Assembly (NCBI RefSeq): GCF_024139115.2 | Contig: NW_026942435.1 | Coordinates: forward strand, 1 to 64,000 | Source: Armigeres subalbatus | Lineage: Eukaryota > Arthropoda > Insecta > Diptera > Culicidae | Direction of reading: 5' to 3' | DNA length: 64,000 nucleotides | Shown: positions 21,883-34,095 of the stretch, piece by piece | Numbering within the stretch: position 1 is the stretch's first letter | Layout of the letters: the number at the start of each line of letters is the position of its first letter | Notes under the pieces: model-generated | Database searches by the model: none | What the model saw: the letters and a program-made list of their open reading frames with translations, nothing else | Told to the model about the DNA's origin: nothing | Made by a program: the position numbers and the translations under genes

Positions 21883-22053
21883 TAGAGATGTCGCAAATTA
21901 ATCGATTACTTCGATTAATCGATTATTTGTTGTGATAATCGATCAATTTTTAAATCGATTACTTCCCAACGATTAATAGATTCAATAATCGACAAGAATC
22001 GAGAGTAATCGATTAGTTACTAATCGATTCATCGAGATTTTACAACATCTCTA
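21883..22053. mobile_element. 171-bp hAT-type MITE
   Basis: The ends are TAGAGATGTCGCAA and its inverse, TTACAACATCTCTA, with an 8-bp TSD AGCATCGG (21875-21882 and 22054-22061). The interior repeats aatcgatta words. A remnant of the same family seems to lie at about 54175-54215. Confidence 0.88.
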
Positions 22054-22061
22054 AGCATCGG

Positions 22062-22290
22062 TGGAGTTGCTGAGCAAATATTATTCCAAATACATATGGG
22101 ATATTGGAAAAATCGGTTCTTCTCAGGGCTTCCATTCTATACAAAGGAAGATTGAGGCGAGGCGAACTTTTTTCAAAGTGCAAATTAACCACTTGGAGAC
22201 GTCATAAAGTTGCCTGGCGTCCGTAGCAGAATCACGAGCGCGCGTCGGAGGGAGATGCTACAAATATGTATTCGCATGGATGGCTTCAGT
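22062..22290 (+). pseudogene. Histone-type 3' end
   Basis: A stem-loop GGTTCTTCTCAGGGCT (22115-22130), pairing throughout if G-U pairs are allowed, is followed by aaaggaagattgaggcgag. Then come the shared 3' flank words caaagtgcaaattaaccacttgg and gtagcagaatcacgagcgcg. It ends the deleted plus-strand gene from the promoter at 21780. Confidence 0.5.
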
Positions 22291-22500
22291 GGCAGTCAAG
22301 TTTAATTCTTTCAAGATTCTTATTTGGTTTTGTTATTCCAGCCTATGGCGTGGGTCGTGTGGTCGTTAGTGATTCGAAATATGCATTATTGGGAATTAAT
22401 CGATTCTTCTCATGGACACCATTTTAAACATAGGAAGATTGAGGCGAGACGAATTTGTTCAAAGTACGACGTCGTAGCAGAATCTACGATTTCTACTGCC
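22291..22500 (+). pseudogene. Second histone-type 3' end, degenerate
   Basis: A gattcttctcatggac stem-loop remnant at 22403-22418 is followed by taggaagattgaggcgag and caaagtacgacg. This is the order found behind intact stem-loops. The coding part before it is not recognisable. Confidence 0.4.
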
Positions 22501-22559
22501 CGGTTAGCAAAAAACTTATAAGATCAATCAATTGTCCGGTTTTGTGCGGTTGGTAAGCA

Positions 22560-22840
22560 AATTCATTACTGTATTGTGCATTGCGTTTTTGTTTATTTCC
22601 AATCGAACTACACGCAACATCCGACATATCGTTTACCAAAATGAACCCCACCACACTGCCCATCCCATTTATCCAAAATCCCAGTGATTAGTCGTGGAAG
22701 TGCAGATGATTCGTCGGCTTCCATCAAAGCGAGTATCACGTCAACATTTTCTTACCACTTCCTTAATTGACCTACACTCGGACACGGCCGGCGCTGGTAT
22801 TGCTCAATCATGCTCATGCATGCATGCATGCTCACATATA
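22560..22840 (+). mobile_element. Non-LTR retrotransposon 3' end with TCATGC tail
   Basis: About 220 bp (22600-22805) are repeated with modest divergence at 23300-23505 (ccagtgatt..cgtggaagtgcagatga, ggacacggccggcgctgg). The segment ends in irregular TCATGC/TGCATGCA units (22808-22833). Short microsatellite tails of this kind mark the 3' ends of some mosquito non-LTR families. 5'-truncated, no ORF. Confidence 0.6.
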
Positions 22841-22999
22841 AAAAGTTGAAAATGCAAGTTTGTTCGTGTTTTTTTTGTGTTGTGTGCAGAAATATCTCGC
22901 GGTAATCGAAATGCCGGGTTCTGGTGTGCGGGCGAGTATATTGATATAAAAGTGAAACTTCAGTACATATTTTGTATTGGAAGTAGAACGATCGGAGGC

Positions 23000-23270
23000 A
23001 TATTTCGTCAGTAAGCAGAACGATCGGCTGGTATTCGAAATTTTGTTTTGCTCTGTGCGGTGAGCAAAACGATCAGCTGGTCACCGAAATTTTGTTCTGC
23101 TGCGTGCGGATGAGTAAATTAATTGGAAAATAAAAGTTTAGATCGCGTCCAGACATGTTTTCTTCAGTAAGCAGAACGATCGGCCGGTCATCACAATTTT
23201 GTTCTGCTTTGTGCGGTGAGCAGAACGATCGGCCGGTTACCGAAATTTTGTTCTGCTTTGTGCGGCCTTT
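23000..23270. repeat. Minisatellite, about 50-bp unit
   Basis: Four imperfect copies of a unit around 'gagcagaacgatcggccggt..cc/tgaaattttgttctgct..tgtgcgg' begin near 23011, 23062, 23168 and 23217. Words from it recur at 2641-2720. Confidence 0.7.
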
Positions 23271-23660
23271 AATATTAAAATATTAGTTTTGTTTTCATCG
23301 ATTAAACTACACACTGTACACGGCAAACCGTTTACCAAAACGAACCCTGCCACACTTCCTACCCCATATATCCAACATCCCAGTGATTTCTCGTGGAAGT
23401 GCAGATGACTCGTCGGCTTCTATCAAAGCGAGTATCATGTCAACATTCTCCTACCCCTTCCTTAATTGACCTGCATTCGGACACGGCCGGCGCTGGTATT
23501 GCTTATTTTTGGGTCACCAGTTCTTACACATTGAAGATGGTGTTAGTCCCAAACACCATCTGTTGGTTCTCTGTGTAATTACAGCTGACCTGGCAATAAC
23601 GGAGTGGCAACCGTGGGCGGTCAATCATGCTCATGCTCATGCTCATGCTGTTTTTAAAGT
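23271..23660 (+). mobile_element. Second copy of the TCATGC-tailed retrotransposon 3' end
   Basis: It repeats 22600-22805 and runs further through ttgaagatggtgttagtcc and ggagtggcaaccgtgggcgg to a clean (TCATGC)n tail (23624-23648). The longer 3' part shows that the first copy carries an internal deletion. No ORF. Confidence 0.65.
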
Positions 23661-24614
23661 TCGGTGAATAAGTGTGCGATCGAACGTGTTTTGTATATGA
23701 TGCGAAACATTTGCAAGATCTGGGTTGCTATTTTTCAGCATATACTTTTATATTATTGACAAACGTTCTATATTGTCGAATAGACCTTCCTATTATTCAC
23801 CTTACCTACTAACACAAATTTTTCTTCCCGAGATATCTATGAAGGTAGTATGGGTTCCCTGCATCTTTACTAGCAGATGTTGAACTAACATTCCTACCCT
23901 TCCTTTCGTGATTGTGGACGTAGCCAGTTATACAACTGCTACTGTATAGGAAAAGGTACTAAATAAAACATAATTAATGTTGCCTTCCAGACAGTTGAAA
24001 GGCTCGAATTTTTCTGGTTTGAGGCTCAACTGTATGCAGCGGAAACAACTTTTCAAGCAATTAGTTAAAAAACCTCGGTACCCGGTCCTAGGCTGAACTG
24101 ACTGCTGGAAAAATTCAAATGGTCTTGTAGACAGAGCTAAATCCCGGGTTTGTGATATTCTAGAACCAAGACAAGGATGTGGCTAGGGCTCCGATGCATA
24201 GCTAAAAACAGTATTACTGTTCTGTTCTGTTCTCAAGAAAGGATTGATTTCCTATTGATCAGGGCCGCGCCTTCAATGGGATTGTTCTCTGTGAAGGGTC
24301 TAAATAGCGGGTCCTTATCATGATGCTCTTGAGAAAACAATATAACAATTGTATCGAAACTGATACTGCATTGCTTATCAATAGTAATGGAGTAATTCGA
24401 CATGCATTTAAACACTAAGGATACGGGTAACGCTACAATAGTTCTAATAACTGGTCGCAGTGGCACACCCGAACAGAAAAAAAAGAAGAAATGTGACTTT
24501 CTGTCCTCGCCGTGTTATTGTTTTGGACACAACCATCGATTGTAAAAAAAACAGACATTTTTTTTGTTGCGCAGAAGAAAGCTCCCAACACTATAATCGG
24601 CTTCTTCTTTTCAG
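23661..24614. other. Unassigned spacer
   Basis: No convincing gene. Short frames (for example 24233-24466 minus) have no recognisable domain. The last 20 bases are a pyrimidine-rich tract ending in TCAG, which could be a splice acceptor for the next feature. Confidence 0.35.
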
Positions 24615-25031
24615 TGTCACCGCCAGAAATACCCAACTGACCCCATAATCGCTCTCAACTCTACCAACGTTTTCACTCCAAAGCCATCGTCTGACGGCGC
24701 AGGACCATCTTCCAACAATGTCGAAGCTGCTTACGAACTATACACCTTCACGCAGTCACCATCGCCAACAGCAAAAATCATTGCTTCAAGATCCGAAACA
24801 GCTTTCGACATCGGCAACAATAGTGGAGTTGGAACCAATGCATCCCCCAGTGACGGACAGCCGTCGTATAGAATGGGCAGCCAAACTGTTGATGACAATC
24901 TCCCGTCATCGTCAGCGACGACGGTGGCAATGGTCAGTGCGGATCCTCCAGTTCCACAAGTTGCTTCCTCTTCCTTAGGCCACGCAATCCGCTCCGATAA
25001 TATGGACCAAAACATCGAATCCAAGAAAAAG
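24615..25031 (+). CDS. Exon-like open frame, Ser/Pro/Asn-rich, unknown
   Basis: The segment is preceded by cttcttcttttcag and followed by aag|gttagt, good splice acceptor and donor contexts. Between them lie exactly 139 codons with no stop, in the frame CHRQKYPTDPII... to ...NIESKKK. The translation is rich in Ser, Thr, Pro and Asn (QSPSPTAK, NNSGVGTNASPSDGQPS, LPSSSATT) and has no domain I know. It could be one exon of a host gene or of a decayed element. No partner exon is visible in the window, so function is not assigned. Confidence 0.35.
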
Positions 25032-25235
25032 GTTAGTTAGTAAGTTGGTTTGCCAACTAGCTGCATCGATTTAGTATTCAATAATGAGCTACCATCATTG
25101 TTCCTCGTAGCAATCATTAACGACTTATGTATTGAACCGTTCCGTTACCAACTCGCCTTTTGAAAACGAAAATAAAAATCGTTCTGCTTGAAACTTTTAT
25201 ATAATTTTTATAACGACTTTAACCAAAGAGCATCA
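25032..25235. other. Unassigned spacer
   Basis: AT-rich sequence with no gene seen. If the preceding frame is an exon, this would be its intron. Confidence 0.3.
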
Positions 25236-25720
25236 TTTCAGGACCGTCCCAAAAAAATATAAGATTTCAAAGTTAATACATAGCGCCCTCATCTTTGGAC
25301 GGATTTTCAAAATAAATACATCATTCAATTTTCAAACTTTCCACCAATTCGCTAATTGTATCAAAACTATTTTGATTAACATCGACACACTATAGTCAGC
25401 AACATCCTCAAGATATCGCAATTCATCCGACAAAGATGACCGTCTGTGCTGGTTGCTGCAGAAATCTCGACTTCTCGTTGGGAGCAGTACTAAAGTGAAA
25501 TTTTCTCGCGCAAGTACCTACTGATAGTGCTTGAATAGGCGCACTTCATTGGTCCTCAGGACTTTCATTTTATGAAGAGGAAGGTTTTGTATTATGCCGT
25601 ATTAGAACTTGTCGCACAAGAGAAATTTTCATGCAAAATTCTTACTTTCGTTTTGCTACTGCTGGTGACTGGAAAGAGGTGTTGAGAAGATTTTTTGCCA
25701 ATTACGGCCGTCGTCGCAGA
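25236..25720 (+). pseudogene. Histone-type unit fragment
   Basis: It keeps the middle of the unit (ggaccgtccc, agatttcaaagttaata, ctttggacggattttc, aactttccaccaattcgctaattg) but not the GACGTA start. At 25551-25562 ggtcctcaggac looks like a histone stem-loop that has lost its four-base loop. It is followed by gaagaggaaggtt as a purine tract. Confidence 0.45.
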
Positions 25721-25723
25721 AAA

Positions 25724-25930
25724 TTATTCACAAAGATGACGTCTGAAGCAAATTTTTTGTCTCTCGTTTTTCATTTGCTGCCGACAAACCTGCTTTACTA
25801 AGGTTCTTGAATAAATTTTATTGAGCGCTGCCGATACTGATGATGAGCATACGATGATTTCCAGCAAATCCGCAAACGCACGCTGGATGTCTTTGCTGGT
25901 TGCGGTCCAAGTAATATCTGTGATGGCCAT
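25724..25930 (-). pseudogene. Histone H2B-like fragment
   Basis: The minus frame contains ATSKDIQRAFADLL, which aligns with the H2B segment ITSREIQTAVRLLL. Thr-Ser, Ile-Gln, Ala and the Leu pair are kept, and Lys/Arg and Asp/Glu exchanges are conservative. The rest of the 68-residue frame does not match. As a single short match it would be weak; the better H2B copy at 6944 makes it plausible. Confidence 0.4.
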
Positions 25931-26084
25931 GGTAGAAGAAAATTATTATGCTGAGAACAGATTACGATCTGTTTGTAACATAATATTTCATATATTTTTG
26001 GTTAGTTTGCGATTGTGTCATGTATTCAACCTAATATTTACATGGTTTTACGATTTTCATTGCACTAAGAGGTTTTACGTCGAG

Positions 26085-26165
26085 CTAATTTTTGCATTCG
26101 TGTATCATGACCCTAACACGATGATACATTTATGCCCAGAGAGGCCGAGAAAATTTCCTATACCG
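26085..26165 (-). mobile_element. Feilai-like SINE fragment
   Basis: About 80 bp match the inner part of the SINE at 20929-21011 (tttttgcattcgt.tatcatga, ctaacacgatgatac.tttatgccca). Both the tRNA head and the tail are missing. Confidence 0.7.
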
Positions 26166-26802
26166 GACCAGCAAAACCAGCGGACCAGATCCAAAAAAGT
26201 TACAGCTTTTACGATGTTTATTATTGTTTTGAAAGAAAGAATTGCGAGCCAGATGGGGGGGGGGGTCTTTGGGGGCCATGAACACAAGGCTCCAACAAAA
26301 TCATGAGTATCTAAACCGACCATTGCAAATTGTTGTTGCCAGACTAAATCTGGCCCTGGCGGTTGGTAACGAAACGGTTAAGAAAGGTTTTCCGTTTTTG
26401 TCATTCGCAGGTTATCAGGATGCTGTTGGTCATTATTTTGGAATTCATTGTTTGCTGGGCCCCGCTACATGTACTGAATACGGTAAGTAAGAGATATATT
26501 TGACATGATGGCTTCGTTACATTTCTTAAAGGTGAACGACCCAGTATACAGTTGCGTTTGATGTCTTTCTTTACGACATCTTATACAACAGTTTGACCAA
26601 CATTGACATCACCCCGCAATTACTCGAAAATTCAACAAGTTACAGCAACAGCGACTCGAACAATCAAATTGTCCGATTAAAAATGTCACTCACGAACGAC
26701 TGAAGTACCAACTTTAGCACCAACCTTTAAAAAAATATTGGAGTTTGTGCAGCTCAAGCATGTTGATCCAAATCTTATAATGTACGCTCACCAGTCAAGC
26801 AG
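26166..26802. other. Unassigned spacer
   Basis: A frame at 26242-26490 (plus) and others lack known domains. Words near 26590-26620 (acagtttgaccaacattgacatcacccc) echo the terminus of the next foldback element. Confidence 0.3.
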
Positions 26803-27290
26803 TTTGACAAACATTGACTCTGCCCCCAAGAAAATGCTTCGGTTCCTTCTTTGTTTGAACGTGTGTGAAGTTGTTCGATCAACCATTTGACAGTTGGCGG
26901 CTCGGTTGAAAAAAATAAAACGGTTTGATTTTGGTTGGAGTTGTCGGGGTGGAGTCAAGGTTCGCCGAACATGTTTGAGCATTTGTAGTGAAGTTGTACA
27001 AACCCCCATATATTTGTTGATGGTTGGTGCTCAAGTTGACGCTTTGGTCGTTCGTGTGGGATATTGTTGGTCGAATAAATTGATTGTTCGTGCGGCTGTT
27101 GGTAAAACTTGATGGATGTTTGAACAAACGAGAGGTGGAGTCAATGTTGACTTGTGTACGTTCCATTACATTTCTTACAACCAAGCCGCCAACTGTCACA
27201 CAATTGCTCGAACAACTACCTACACATATGGCCAAACAAAGCAGCAACCGAAGTATTTTCTTGTGGGCGTAGTCAGTGTTGGACCAACAG
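26803..27290. mobile_element. Foldback element, about 110-bp arms
   Basis: The left arm (26803-26915: attgactctgcccccaagaa..accatttgacagttggcgg) and the right arm (27180-27290) are inverted copies. The inner parts also pair loosely. Small frames over the arms are incidental. Confidence 0.7.
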
Positions 27291-28017
27291 TGTTAAATCG
27301 AATAAGTACCCGATGACTATACTGGGTACCTTCAAGATTTGATTTATAAAACTTTTCCTAACTCTGCAGAGTAGCGAGGAAATGTTCGTGTTCCTGAATG
27401 AAATAATAAGTGTTTGTATCCTGAGTGAATCCATTTTTTAAGGTGTAAGGTGCTTCGTGATGTCTCGGTGAGACACTCACGTGACTAAGACCATTTTAGA
27501 CCACACTTTGGACCAATGAAAAAAATTGAGCTCGCACAAGTGTTCCAAATTTTGCTCTATACCAGTTTTCTGGTCTATTTTTCTGGAACTGGACTAATTT
27601 TAAACCAGGTCCAAAATCGTATTTGACAGAAACCACATTCGTAAAATGAATTTTTCACAAAAAATTCATAGTTTTCTACACTATTGTTATAATAGATGGC
27701 TTGCTGATATTGTTAAGAAAGCATACAAGCACAAAAAAAAGTTTCAAATATTATGACAAAGCGCAAGCATGTGCATTTAATTTCAATATGTTTTGAACCA
27801 AACATTAGATCAACGAAAGAAAAAATGCCTTGCAGCAGTGGTGTAAATTTCAGTTCCAAATTTATTTTTATGTCACTTTTCTGCTCTATTATTTTGGGTT
27901 TTTGTATAGATGTTGGTCCATTTTTGTTCAATTTTGGACCAGAATCCGTGTTGGTTGGAACAAGATGTATCGAGATGGTTGCTGGATATTTCAAACAAAC
28001 GGAGCATAAAATGGAAT
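27291..28017. other. Unassigned spacer
   Basis: AT-rich, with repeated words ttttggacca / tggtcca on both strands (27495-27610 and 27910-27945) that hint at an old inverted repeat. No gene seen. Confidence 0.3.
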
Positions 28018-28260
28018 TTAATATTTAATATTTAATATTTAATATTTAATATTTAATATTTAATATTTAATATTTAATATTTAATATTTAATATTTAATA
28101 TTTAATATTTAATATTTAATATTTAATATTTAATATTTGGCCATTTAATATTTAAATATTTAATTATTTATTATTTAATATTTAATATTTAATATTTATT
28201 TAATTTAATATTTAATATTTAATATTCATTATTTAATATTTAATATTTAAGGCCCAATAT
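28018..28260. repeat. Heptamer satellite TTTAATA, block 1
   Basis: Head-to-tail TTTAATA units, clean to about 28137 and then with slips. Confidence 0.95.
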
Positions 28261-31200
28261 TTATTATTACTAATAACACTCCATCATCTAACACCTAATA
28301 TCTAACATTTAACATCTAACATCTAACATCTAATATCTACTACTAACACTAACACTCCACCACTCCACCGACTCCAACATCTAACATCTAACACCACCAT
28401 TCAATATTTGCCACCCACATCTATTACACCAAAATACTCCAACACTAACATCTAATCATCGATCTAACATCTAAACACTCCAAGGCATCTAACATCTAAC
28501 ATCTAAACATCTTTCCAACATCTAACACTCCAAAACCCAACATTCAATTCATCACCCAACAATCTACTTCATCTTCACCCAACACCAACACTCCAACACT
28601 CCAACACTCCAACATCTGTCAATTCAACACTCCACCGATCTAACATTCATCATCCAACATCTTCAACATCTAACTCACCATCTAATCATCACCATCTAAC
28701 ACTAATTCAACATCTAACATCTAACATCTAACATCTAACAATCTTCAATCACCAACATCCACCGATTCAACACCAACTGACTCAACACCAACACTCCATC
28801 TAACACTCCATCTAACACCAATCATCTAACATCAAACATCTACATCTAACCATTCTACCCACACTTAACATCTACCATCTCAACATCTAACATCTAACAT
28901 CCCAACACCCAACATCTAACATCGCTCATTCAATATCTAATACCCACTTACCCAACTATCTAACACCAATCATTCCAACATCTTAACACTCAACACTCCA
29001 ATCACCGACCCAATACTCCAACATCCCACTCCAATACACCAATACACCAACACTCACCGATCTTCACACTCCAACCCTCCAATTCCAACATCCTGGATAC
29101 TCCACACCAACATCTGACACCAATGACTCCAACATCTCCAACATCTACTCCAAATACCCAACATCCACCATCTCCACATAACATCTAACACCATCCCAAC
29201 ACTCCGACCAATCCAACACCCAATGATCTAATACTCCATCGACTAACATCAAACATCTAATCATCTTAACATCTGACGATCTAATCATACTCCAAATTAC
29301 CCAACACCAACATCTAACACCAACACTAAACAATTCAACCTGTTTTACCCAACACCAACATCTAACCATCTAACGACTATCTCCAACACCCAACATCTAA
29401 ATACTCCAACCATCTTCACTACCCAACATCTAACACTAATACTTCAAACTACTCTAACATCTAGTTCTAATTACCCACCACCCACATCAACATCTAACAT
29501 CCAACACTCCAATCACTCACCTAACAATCTGACACCAACCATCTTAACACCAATCTGACTCCAACATCCAATACTCCAAACACTTAACATCTAAATCACC
29601 CATCACTCCAACATCTATCAATTCAATTCACCATCTAACCATCCCACATCCAACACTCCAACACCTAACATCTAAACATCTAACATGTAATCATCTAACA
29701 TACCCACCCAAGACCCACCATTCAACACCCACACATCCACTCCACCATCTACTACCCAATCACTCCACCACCCACCCAATTCATCTACCACTCCAAACAT
29801 CAACACCCAACATCTAACACCCAATACCCAACCATCTACCCACCACTCAAACATCTAACACCAACATCCAACACCCCATCTAACACTCCAACACTCCATC
29901 CACCTTCCACTCCAACATTACCACCACTCCACCATCCACCAATTCAACATCTACATCCAACACCATCATCCAATTCAATACCCATCCAACACTCCAACAC
30001 CCAACCCATACACTCCAACGATCTAACATCTCTACACCGAAGACCACCAACACCGGCTAACATCTACTCCAACACCCAACCACCCAACACACCAACATCT
30101 AAATCTACTCCCACTCATCTAATCTGACATCCAATCCAATTCCATCTAAACACCACCGACCAATTCACCATCTAACATCTAACATCTAATATCTAACTTA
30201 CCATCTAACATCCATATTCCCATCTAACCACTAACATCTAACATCTAACCAACACCACCACTCCAATTCTGACATCATCAACATCTAACCCACCAACATC
30301 CACCATCATCACTAACATCATCATCTTAACATCTAACATCTGTAACATCTACGACTAAACATCTACTCATCTGAACAACATCTAACACTCCAACATCTCA
30401 TCATCTAACATCTAACACTCCAACACCATCCAACATCCCAACATCTAACACCAACAATTCTAACACTCATCTACCATCCAACACCCAACACCAACACTCC
30501 CAATACCAATCAATTCAACGACTCCAACACGATCTACCATCCAATCACCCACCACCAACACCATCTAACATTCAATCATCTCCAACACCAACATCTAACA
30601 CTCCATTCATCTTCAACATCTAACATCTAAACACCAATCAACGAATCATTCTGAATTCAATCTCACCACCAATTCCACCATCTAACATCCCCTGCTCAAT
30701 TCTAACATCTAACCCATCTAACACTCCAACAGCCACCGACTCCAACCCACCACCTGAACATCCACCCACTCCACCCAACATCCACCATTCAACACTCCAA
30801 CCTACCCAATTAATAACACCAACACTGACATCCAACATCTAACATGACTTCAATCACTCCAACCCTGAACCATCTACCAACATTCAACAACCTCAACATC
30901 CAACATCTAAACACCACCACCAACCAATCTTCGACACTCAACAACACTAACACCTGGACCCAATTCACCAGTTCACCAATTATCTTTGAAGACCTAAATA
31001 CTCCAACACTCCAACACTAACCATCTAATCATCATCTAATTCAACATCCCTAACCACTCCCAAACCATCTACCCAACACTCCAACATCTGATTACCACAC
31101 TCCAATATCTAACGCTCCCGATTACCCAACATGCTCAACATCTAAATCATCTCCATCTAACACTCAACATCTAACACTCCAACATCTAACACCAATACCA

Positions 31201-32060
31201 ATCATCTTCACCACTCCAAACACCAATCATCTAAATACCCAACACCCACCATCTTCATCACTCCAACTCCACCACCAATACCACCACCAACATCTCAATA
31301 CTCCAACATCTAAACACCAACACTCTAACATCTAATCATCTAACACCATCATCTTCACCAATTACTCCTAACATCTAACACCAACACTCCAATACCCAAT
31401 CTAACATCTAACTCACCAACATCTAACATCTCCACTCCAATCACTCCAATACCAACACCATCTAATCACCTACAACACCAACATCCACCACCATCTAATC
31501 ACCCAATTCATCTAATTCATCTAATCATCCTAACATCTGAACCCACCAACACCAACATCTACCACTCCACACTACTTCACCAATCTAACATCCAACATCT
31601 GCCACCATCATCACACTACCCAACACTCAACACCTGCATCTACCATCTTCTTCAACACTCAATCATCTTCATCTAACATCTAATTGCATCTGCATCCCAT
31701 CTAACACTCCACCATCCATAACATCTAACACCAATTTACTCACACCATCTGTTCAACATACCAACACCGATCTAACATCTAACATCTCATCTTCATCTTC
31801 AACCGATCTCCAACACTCTTAATCATCTACCGACATCTCCAATCCACCCACCACTCTACACACCTACCACTGTACATCTAACATCTTAACATCTACCCAA
31901 CACTCACCTAACATCTATCTATCGATCATCCTCAACATCTAACATTCATCGATACATCTAACGATCAACACTCAATATCTAACACTCACCGAACATCCAA
32001 CATCTACCATCTAAATTACCCACTACTCATCTTACATCTTATACCTACACTTTACATCTT
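28261..32060. repeat. Heptamer-derived satellite (CATCTAA / ACTCCAAC)
   Basis: About 3.8 kb of degenerate CATCTAA units mixed with ACTCCAAC, ACACCAAC and ACCCAAC. CATCTAA differs from TATTTAA, a register of the neighbouring TTTAATA unit, by two T-to-C changes. Guanine is almost absent from the plus strand. Minus-strand frames here (such as 29002-29184) are repeat translations. Confidence 0.93.
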
Positions 32061-32199
32061 TACATCCACATCAACACTACCGCGTCAATGTTGTATCGCA
32101 GGTCAGGTCGATTAGGCTGACTGGTCATGGTCATTACGGTCATTAGGTCGAAAGGGCTTGCAAAAGAGGCAAAACGTAGGCAAAAGGAAAAGGAGTTCC
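32061..32199. other. Island of non-satellite sequence
   Basis: A short complex-sequence patch between two arrays. It contains ggtcattaggtcgaaaggg, the inverse of the ttcggcctaatgacc repeat found after the next array. Confidence 0.6.
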
Positions 32200-33385
32200 T
32201 GCTCTTCCTGCTTCCTTCTTTCACCTTCCTTCTTGTTTTTTCCTTCTTCCTTCTTCCATCTTCATCCTTCCTTCTCCCTTCATCTTCTTCATCCTCCTTA
32301 TCCTTCCTTCTTCCTTCTTCCTCCTTCCTTCCTTCTCCTTCTACTTTCATTCCTTCTTCTTCATCCTTCCTCATCTTCTTCCTTCTTCCTTCTCTTCCTT
32401 CCTTCTTTCCTTCTACTATTCCTTCCTTTCCTTCTTGCTTTTTCCTTCTTCCTTCTTCCTTCTTTTCTTCTTCATTATTCTTCCTTCTTCCTTCTTCTTC
32501 TTCATTATTCCTTCTTGCCTTTCTTGCTTCGTCCTTCTCTTCCTTCTTCCTTCTTCCCATCTTCATTATTCCTTCTTCGCTTCCTCGCTTTCCTTCATCC
32601 CTTCCTCCCTTTCTTGCTTCTCGTCCTTCTTCCTTCTTCCTTCTTCCTCATCTTCCTTCTTCGTTCTCGCCTTTTCATTCTTCCCTTCTTATCGCTCCCC
32701 TTCTTCTTTCTTCTTCTTCCTTCTTCCTTCTTCCTTCTTCCTTCTTCCTTCTTCGTTCTTCCTTTTTCATTCTTCCTTCTTTATTCTGTCTTCTTTCTTC
32801 TTCCTTCTTCCTTCTTCCTTTTTCCTACTTCCTTCTTCCTTCTTCCTTCTTCTTTCTTCCTTCTTCCTTCTTCCTTCATCATTCTTCCTTTTTCCTTTTA
32901 CCTTCTTCCTTCTTCCTTCTTCTTTCTTCCTTCCTTCCTTCTTCCTTCTTCCTTCTTCCCTTCTTCCTTCTTCCTTCTTCCTTCTTCCTTCCCTTCTTCC
33001 TTTCCTTCCTTCTCTTCTCTTCCTTCCTTCTCCTTCTTCCCTTCTTCCTTTTCTTTCCTTCTTCCTTCATCCTTCCTTCCTTCCTTCCTTCCTTCTTCCT
33101 TCTTCCTCATCCTCTTCCTTCTTCCTTCTTCCTTCTCTCCCTTCTTCCTTCTTTTCCTTCTTTCTTCCCTTCTTCTTCTTCTCTCTCTTATCTCTTCCTT
33201 TTCTTTTCTTCTTCCTTCGTTCCTTCTTAATCCTTCTTCTTTTCTTCCTCCTCTTCGTTCTTTCCCTTTTCATTCTTCCTTCTTTCTATGTCTCTTCTTC
33301 TTATCTTCCTTCTTCTTCTGCCATCTTCCTTCTTCCACCTCTTTCCCTCTTCCTTCTTCTTTTCTCCACTTTACATGTCTCCACT
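32200..33385. repeat. Pyrimidine heptamer array (CTTCCTT)n
   Basis: About 1.2 kb of degenerate CTTCCTT. The plus strand is almost pure C/T. Long open frames of Ser/Phe/Leu/Pro (plus) and Lys/Glu/Arg (minus) arise only because the repeat lacks stops. Confidence 0.95.
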
Positions 33386-33399
33386 TCTCACTCCTCAGT

Positions 33400-33510
33400 T
33401 CTCATTCGGCCTAATGATGGCTCAATGACTATTCATTCGGCCTAATGGCCTTCGGCCTAATGACTTTTCGGCCTAACGCCCTTCGGTATCTCAATGACTC
33501 TGGGAAGCAT
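33400..33510. repeat. Short array of TTCGGCCTAATGA units
   Basis: Several copies of ttcggcctaatg with variable spacers. An inverse copy lies on the far side of the CTTCCTT array at about 32135-32155, so that array is bracketed in inverted orientation. Confidence 0.8.
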
Positions 33511-33514
33511 TTGG

Positions 33515-34095
33515 CATTTAATATTTAATAAATACATTAAATATTAAATATTTAAATATTTATTTATTGAGCTTTAATATTATTATTTAATATTACATTT
33601 AATATTTAATATTTAATATTAAATATTTATATTTAATATTTACTAATATTTACATTTTAGATTATTTACGATTTAATATTTATTATTTATATTTACTTAA
33701 TATTTAATATTTATTATTTAATATTTAATATTTAATATTTAATATTTATTAATTTATTATTTATTTAATATTTTAATACTTAATACTTAATATTTGGCTA
33801 TTTAATATTGAATATTTATTATTTATCATTTAATATTTTAATACTATTTAATATTCAATTATTTAATTTATTTAACATATTTAATTATTTACTTATTTAA
33901 TATTTGAATATTTAATATTGAATATTTAATCATTTCATTTAATACTAATATTTAATTATTTAATATTTATTATTCAATATTTATTTAATATTTAACATTT
34001 TAATCATTTTAATATTTAATATTTATCGCCTATTATTTTATTGTTTTAATAGCCTAATATTTAATATTTAATATTTACCATTTACACAAATCATT
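33515..34095. repeat. Heptamer satellite TTTAATA, block 2
   Basis: The same strand sense as block 1, more degenerate, with many partial units. Confidence 0.9.

Noticed and set aside
24601..24624. Histone stem-loop at cttcttcttttcagtgtcacc
   Set aside because: The CTTTTCAG core is present but the flanks do not pair. A splice acceptor reading fits better.
32127..33445. Long open frames (up to 418 residues plus, 168 minus) in the CTTCCTT region
   Set aside because: They are translations of a stop-free pyrimidine repeat in several frames at once (Ser/Phe/Leu/Pro or Lys/Glu/Arg only).
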